From Mesonia sediminis (lineage in GTDB: Bacteria > Bacteroidota > Bacteroidia > Flavobacteriales > Flavobacteriaceae), in NCBI RefSeq assembly GCF_042684705.1, contig NZ_JBHULZ010000023.1:62001-126000 (forward strand): a stretch of DNA of 64,000 nucleotides, written 5' to 3'. Shown one piece after another: positions 60,736 to 64,000 of this stretch. The translations under genes were made by a program, and so were the position numbers. The stretch's first letter is position 1. Each line of letters begins with the position of its first letter. The notes below the pieces were generated by a model that was not told where the DNA came from, searched no databases, and was given only the letters and a program-made list of their open reading frames with translations.

Positions 60736-62793
60736 ATGGAAAAAATAGTTGACACTATATATAAGAAACAGGCACTGATTTATAAATTGTTTTTGTATAT
60801 TTTTGCTGTTTCTCTTATTGTATATTTGTTTCCTAAGGGTAATAAATTTAAGTATGAATTAATCAAAGGGAAGCCATGGCAGTATGAAAATTTATATGCT
60901 CCATTTGATTTTGCTATCTTAAAAACAGAAGATGAAATTGCTACTGAGCAAGATGAAATTAGAACAAATCATATACCTTATTACGATTACGACTCTTTAG
61001 CCACACAAAGCGTTTACAACAATTTTCAAAAGCAATTCAGTAAGGTTTTTCCAGACTCAATTAATGTTGCAAAACAAAGGTACTTGCAAAATTCTGGTAT
61101 TCAGATATTAAACAAAATTTATCGTCACGGAATACTTGTTCAAAATGTTCGATTCAATAGCAATAGTCTCGTTTATTTAAAAAAAGGCAATGAAGCAAAA
61201 GAAGTAGCCTATAAAAAGATTCTCCGACAAGAAAATTTGGGCGATTTTCTCGATGCACAAATAGAAAAAGCTGAGTTAGAATCTTACAAACCTTTTTTTA
61301 AAGAACTATTTTTCAATATACTTAAACCTAATGTTCATTTAAATGAAAGTTTAACCCAAGACGACTTAAAGTCAAAATTAGAGGCTTTTTCTTTTACCAA
61401 GGGTAGTATTTCAAAAGGAAGCAAAATTATAGAAAAGGGAGAAGTTATTGATCAAGATAAGTTTAGGATACTAGTTTCCTTGCGTAAAGAATATGAATCT
61501 AATTTTTGGGGTGCTACAAGTTATTATATTGTATTAATAGGTCATACTTTATTGGTAGCACTGGCCTTATTAATGTTATTTCTTTTTATTAAAAAATACA
61601 GAGAAGAAATTTTTGAAAGCAATACGAAAGTTACCTTTATTATTTTCAATATCTTAATTAGTGTTTTTCTTACGGTTACAGTATTACGTTTAAATGTAAA
61701 TTATATTTACGTGGTGCCGCTATGTATACTACCGTTAACTTTAAAGGCTTTTTTTGATGCCAGGTTGGGTTTATTTACTCACGTGATAACCGTTTTAATT
61801 CTAGGTTTTGTTGTACCCAATAGCTACGAGTACATGTTTTTGCAAATAATAGCTGGTATTGTAACCATTCTTACCATTTCAGAATTATATAAAAGAGCTA
61901 ATTTATTTATTTCTGTTGGTCAAATTACCGCAGTGTATATTTTTGCTTATTCTGCTTTTACTATTATTCAAGAAGGTGATTTAAGCAAAATAGATTACCA
62001 AACTTTATTGATATTTCTTTTAAGTGGATTAGCTACTCTATTTGTTCAGCCGCTCATTTACGCTTACGAGAAATTGTTCGGATTGGTTTCAGATATGTCA
62101 CTTTTAGAGCTATCAGACACTAATAGTAATTTACTTAAAGAACTTTCTAATAAAGCCCCAGGAACTTTCCATCATAGTTTAAACGTGGCCAATTTAGCCG
62201 AGGCAGCAGCAAATGAAGTAGGAGCAAATGCATTGTTGGTTAGGGTAGGGGCTCTGTATCACGATATAGGGAAAATGACCAACCCGACCATGTTTACCGA
62301 AAATCAAACTACTTCAGTTAATCCACATGATGAATTGCCTCCAAGTGAAAGTGCAGATATTATTATAAATCACGTTGTTTACGGAATAGAAATTGCCAAA
62401 AAATACAATCTACCCGATCGCATAATTGATTTTATAAGAACGCATCATGGGACCACCTTGGTGTATTACTTTTATCAACAAGCAAAAAAAGAAGCTGAAA
62501 ATAATCTAGAAGATGTTGATGAAAAAAGATTTATGTATCCTGGTCCTAAACCGTTCAGCAAAGAAACAGCTATTTTAATGATGAGTGACAGTGTAGAGGC
62601 TGCTAGCAAAAGCTTAAAAGAACCCACCGCTCAACTTATTGATGATTTTGTAGAAAAAATTATCAACAAACAAATGGATCAAGGTCAATTTTTAAACGCT
62701 GATATCACCTTTAAGGAAATACAAAATATTAAGAAGATTTTAAAACGAAAGCTCAAGAATATTTACCATCTTAGGATAGAATATCCAGAATAA
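60736..62793 (+). CDS. 7TM-HD family phosphohydrolase (PgpH-like)
   Basis: 685 residues. One N-terminal membrane helix, an extracytoplasmic domain (about 40-260), seven membrane segments (about 260-460) and an HD domain (about 475-640) with FHHSLNVANLAEAAA, VGALYHDIGKMTNP and HHGTTLVYYFYQQA. This is the PgpH architecture, a c-di-AMP phosphodiesterase in Listeria and other bacteria. Whether this species makes c-di-AMP cannot be told here, since no cdaA gene is in the window. DUF72 starts 5 bases after the stop. Confidence 0.9.
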   Translation: MEKIVDTIYKKQALIYKLFLYIFAVSLIVYLFPKGNKFKYELIKGKPWQYENLYAPFDFAILKTEDEIATEQDEIRTNHIPYYDYDSLATQSVYNNFQKQFSKVFPDSINVAKQRYLQNSGIQILNKIYRHGILVQNVRFNSNSLVYLKKGNEAKEVAYKKILRQENLGDFLDAQIEKAELESYKPFFKELFFNILKPNVHLNESLTQDDLKSKLEAFSFTKGSISKGSKIIEKGEVIDQDKFRILVSLRKEYESNFWGATSYYIVLIGHTLLVALALLMLFLFIKKYREEIFESNTKVTFIIFNILISVFLTVTVLRLNVNYIYVVPLCILPLTLKAFFDARLGLFTHVITVLILGFVVPNSYEYMFLQIIAGIVTILTISELYKRANLFISVGQITAVYIFAYSAFTIIQEGDLSKIDYQTLLIFLLSGLATLFVQPLIYAYEKLFGLVSDMSLLELSDTNSNLLKELSNKAPGTFHHSLNVANLAEAAANEVGANALLVRVGALYHDIGKMTNPTMFTENQTTSVNPHDELPPSESADIIINHVVYGIEIAKKYNLPDRIIDFIRTHHGTTLVYYFYQQAKKEAENNLEDVDEKRFMYPGPKPFSKETAILMMSDSVEAASKSLKEPTAQLIDDFVEKIINKQMDQGQFLNADITFKEIQNIKKILKRKLKNIYHLRIEYPE

Positions 62794-62798
62794 ATGAG

Positions 62799-63662
62799 AT
62801 GAAATTTGGTAAAGTAAAATTATCGGAAATTAATAAGTTGTATCTTCCTCAAGACCATAAGCAAACACAAAATGTTTTGCATAAGTTTAAACCCCATTTC
62901 TTTGAAGAAATTCGGGTTGGAGATTCAACTTGGACGAATTTAAAGCCAAATAATAAAAAAACAAAGCTCTCCGAGTATCAAGAAAAATTAAATGCCGTAG
63001 AATTGAATGCTTCTTTTTATAGAAACTGGTCGGCCAATCAATATCAAAAATGGAAAGAACAAGTAGATAATAATTTTAAATTTAGTCCTAAAGTGCCTCG
63101 GCAAATTTCACATTATAAAAGACTTGAAAATTGCGAATTGGCTACCCAGCATTTTACCGAGAATATTTCAAACCTAGGCAATACATTAGGCTGTAGCTTT
63201 ATGCAGATGCCAGAAAACTTTCAAGCCAACGAAACCAATCTACTACGTCTTGCTCATTTTATTAAATTATGGCCTTACGAGTTACCGCTAGCGATAGAAT
63301 TAAGACACTTTTCGTGGTTTAAAGATGAGGACTATGCCAACAAGCTAAATAATTTACTTTTAGCTTATAATATAAGCAGTGTAATTACCGATACGCCAGG
63401 AGAAAGAGCCGTTTTACATATGCGCTTAACCACAAATACAGCCTTTATTCGGTTTAATGCTTTAAATGAGGCTATCGATTATGAGCGGATTAATGAATGG
63501 GTGAATAAGATAGAGGACTGGTATAATAAAGGACTCAAGAAATTATATTTTTTCATGCATCAAGGTGATCAAGAAAATAAGGGGGTTTTATTATCCTATT
63601 TTATTACAAAATTGAACAAGCGGTATAATATTAATATTAAAAATCCTATTGCATTAAAATGA
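62799..63662 (+). CDS. DUF72 family TIM-barrel-like protein
   Basis: 287 residues. Recognisable parts are LNAVELNASFYRNWSANQYQKW, FKFSPKVPRQISH, GCSFMQMPENFQ and AIELRHFSWF, with the late HMRLT region. DUF72 proteins are TIM-barrel-like enzymes of unknown reaction. It lies 5 bases after the HD phosphohydrolase and its stop overlaps the Nudix start (ATGA), so all three are probably in one operon. Confidence 0.88.
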   Translation: MKFGKVKLSEINKLYLPQDHKQTQNVLHKFKPHFFEEIRVGDSTWTNLKPNNKKTKLSEYQEKLNAVELNASFYRNWSANQYQKWKEQVDNNFKFSPKVPRQISHYKRLENCELATQHFTENISNLGNTLGCSFMQMPENFQANETNLLRLAHFIKLWPYELPLAIELRHFSWFKDEDYANKLNNLLLAYNISSVITDTPGERAVLHMRLTTNTAFIRFNALNEAIDYERINEWVNKIEDWYNKGLKKLYFFMHQGDQENKGVLLSYFITKLNKRYNINIKNPIALK

Positions 63663-64000
63663 GCGAAGACATTTCAATTACAACCGACGCTGTGGTTTTT
63701 CACAAATCTAATTCTGACATATATGTCTTATTGATTAGAAGAAAGAATCAGCCATTTAAAGATGCCTGGGCATTACCTGGTGGTTTTTTAGAACCTAAAG
63801 AAACCCTGAAATATGCTTGCGCACGAGAATTAGAAGAAGAAACAGGATTAAGAATTAAAAATTGGACTCAAACAGGGATTTATGATGACGTTAAACGCGA
63901 TCCCAGAAAAAGAATTATTAGCATCGCTTTTGCTAGTCTATTAACAGAAAGACCTATCGCAAAAGCAGCTGATGATGCAAAAGAAGTAAGCTGGGAAATC
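63659..64000 (+). CDS. Nudix hydrolase, C-terminus beyond window
   Basis: The first 114 residues are visible. The Nudix box GGFLEPKETLKYACARELEE, continuing ETGL, holds the G-x5-E-x7-REUxEExGU pattern in full (about 41-64). It hydrolyses nucleoside diphosphate derivatives, perhaps ADP-ribose or oxidised nucleotides. It is translationally coupled to DUF72 by an ATGA overlap. The C-terminal substrate-specific part is cut by the window. Confidence 0.88.
   Translation, partial: MSEDISITTDAVVFHKSNSDIYVLLIRRKNQPFKDAWALPGGFLEPKETLKYACARELEEETGLRIKNWTQTGIYDDVKRDPRKRIISIAFASLLTERPIAKAADDAKEVSWEI

Noticed and set aside
1..64000. tRNA, rRNA, CRISPR arrays, insertion sequences, integrases, phage genes
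   Set aside because: Gaps are all under 300 bases and hold promoters and hairpins only; no tandem direct repeats, transposase motifs or tRNA-like folds were found by eye.

Overview
The window is a chromosomal segment of a member of the Bacteroidetes, almost certainly a Flavobacteriaceae. The DNA is AT-rich, and ribosome binding sites rich in purines are absent before most starts. Many genes are preceded instead by the Bacteroidetes -7 box TAnnTTTG, in a few cases with a TTG exactly 20 bases upstream. Family content also fits: a CarboxypepD_reg/TonB receptor, DUF4834, DUF6146, the YfhO family, a LuxC-like acyl-CoA reductase upstream of serC, and a likely sulfonolipid (capnine) gene pair. Genes are densely packed and no gap exceeds 300 bases. 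I see no tRNA, rRNA, CRISPR array, insertion sequence or prophage.

Layout. 1-4.7 kb (minus): a TonB-dependent receptor cut by the window edge, two small secreted LTxxQ-like proteins, ArsC, and prfB with a programmed +1 frameshift. 4.8-12 kb: threonine aldolase, YbaB/EbfC, oligopeptidase B, a cystathionine-beta-synthase-like enzyme followed by an alpha-oxoamine synthase (together best read as CapA-CapB), and an outer-membrane barrel protein. 12-17.5 kb: DUF4834, YfhO, a glycosyltransferase and a flippase, which look like one envelope-glycan unit. 17.5-27.5 kb: a basic Tyr/Arg/Asn-rich secreted protein, UvrA, an ECF sigma factor with a 51-residue partner ORF, a cysteine-free endonuclease III, Bcp, AroB, proline dehydrogenase, YihY and a DJ-1/PfpI protein.

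27.5-33 kb (minus): a six-gene operon of acyl-CoA reductase, SerC, a SerA-like protein that has lost its dehydrogenase motifs, RlpA, DUF6146 and DUF6787, with a ferredoxin transcribed divergently. 33-42 kb: YchF, a TPR hybrid histidine kinase, and ParE - small membrane protein - ParC - MscL. 42-48 kb: a lipoprotein and an XRE regulator divergent from an M14 carboxypeptidase, with five operator-like palindromes between them, then Lrp, YebC, a pterin dehydratase, an NAD(P)-binding protein without a normal start codon, and GcvT. 48-64 kb: Nnr, HutH, ClpC, GyrA with a TPR protein, an NlpC/P60 peptidase with a thiolase, a PgpH-type HD phosphohydrolase, DUF72 and a Nudix hydrolase cut by the window end.

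Most of the window is housekeeping. The observations most worth following are the degenerate SerA homolog kept inside the serine operon, the operator array whose sites contain the -7 boxes of both divergent promoters, the capA-capB sulfonolipid pair, the RF2 frameshift without a Shine-Dalgarno stimulator, and the epimerase-like gene lacking ATG, GTG or TTG at its Rossmann end. No search was run; product names rest on motifs and recalled family knowledge.
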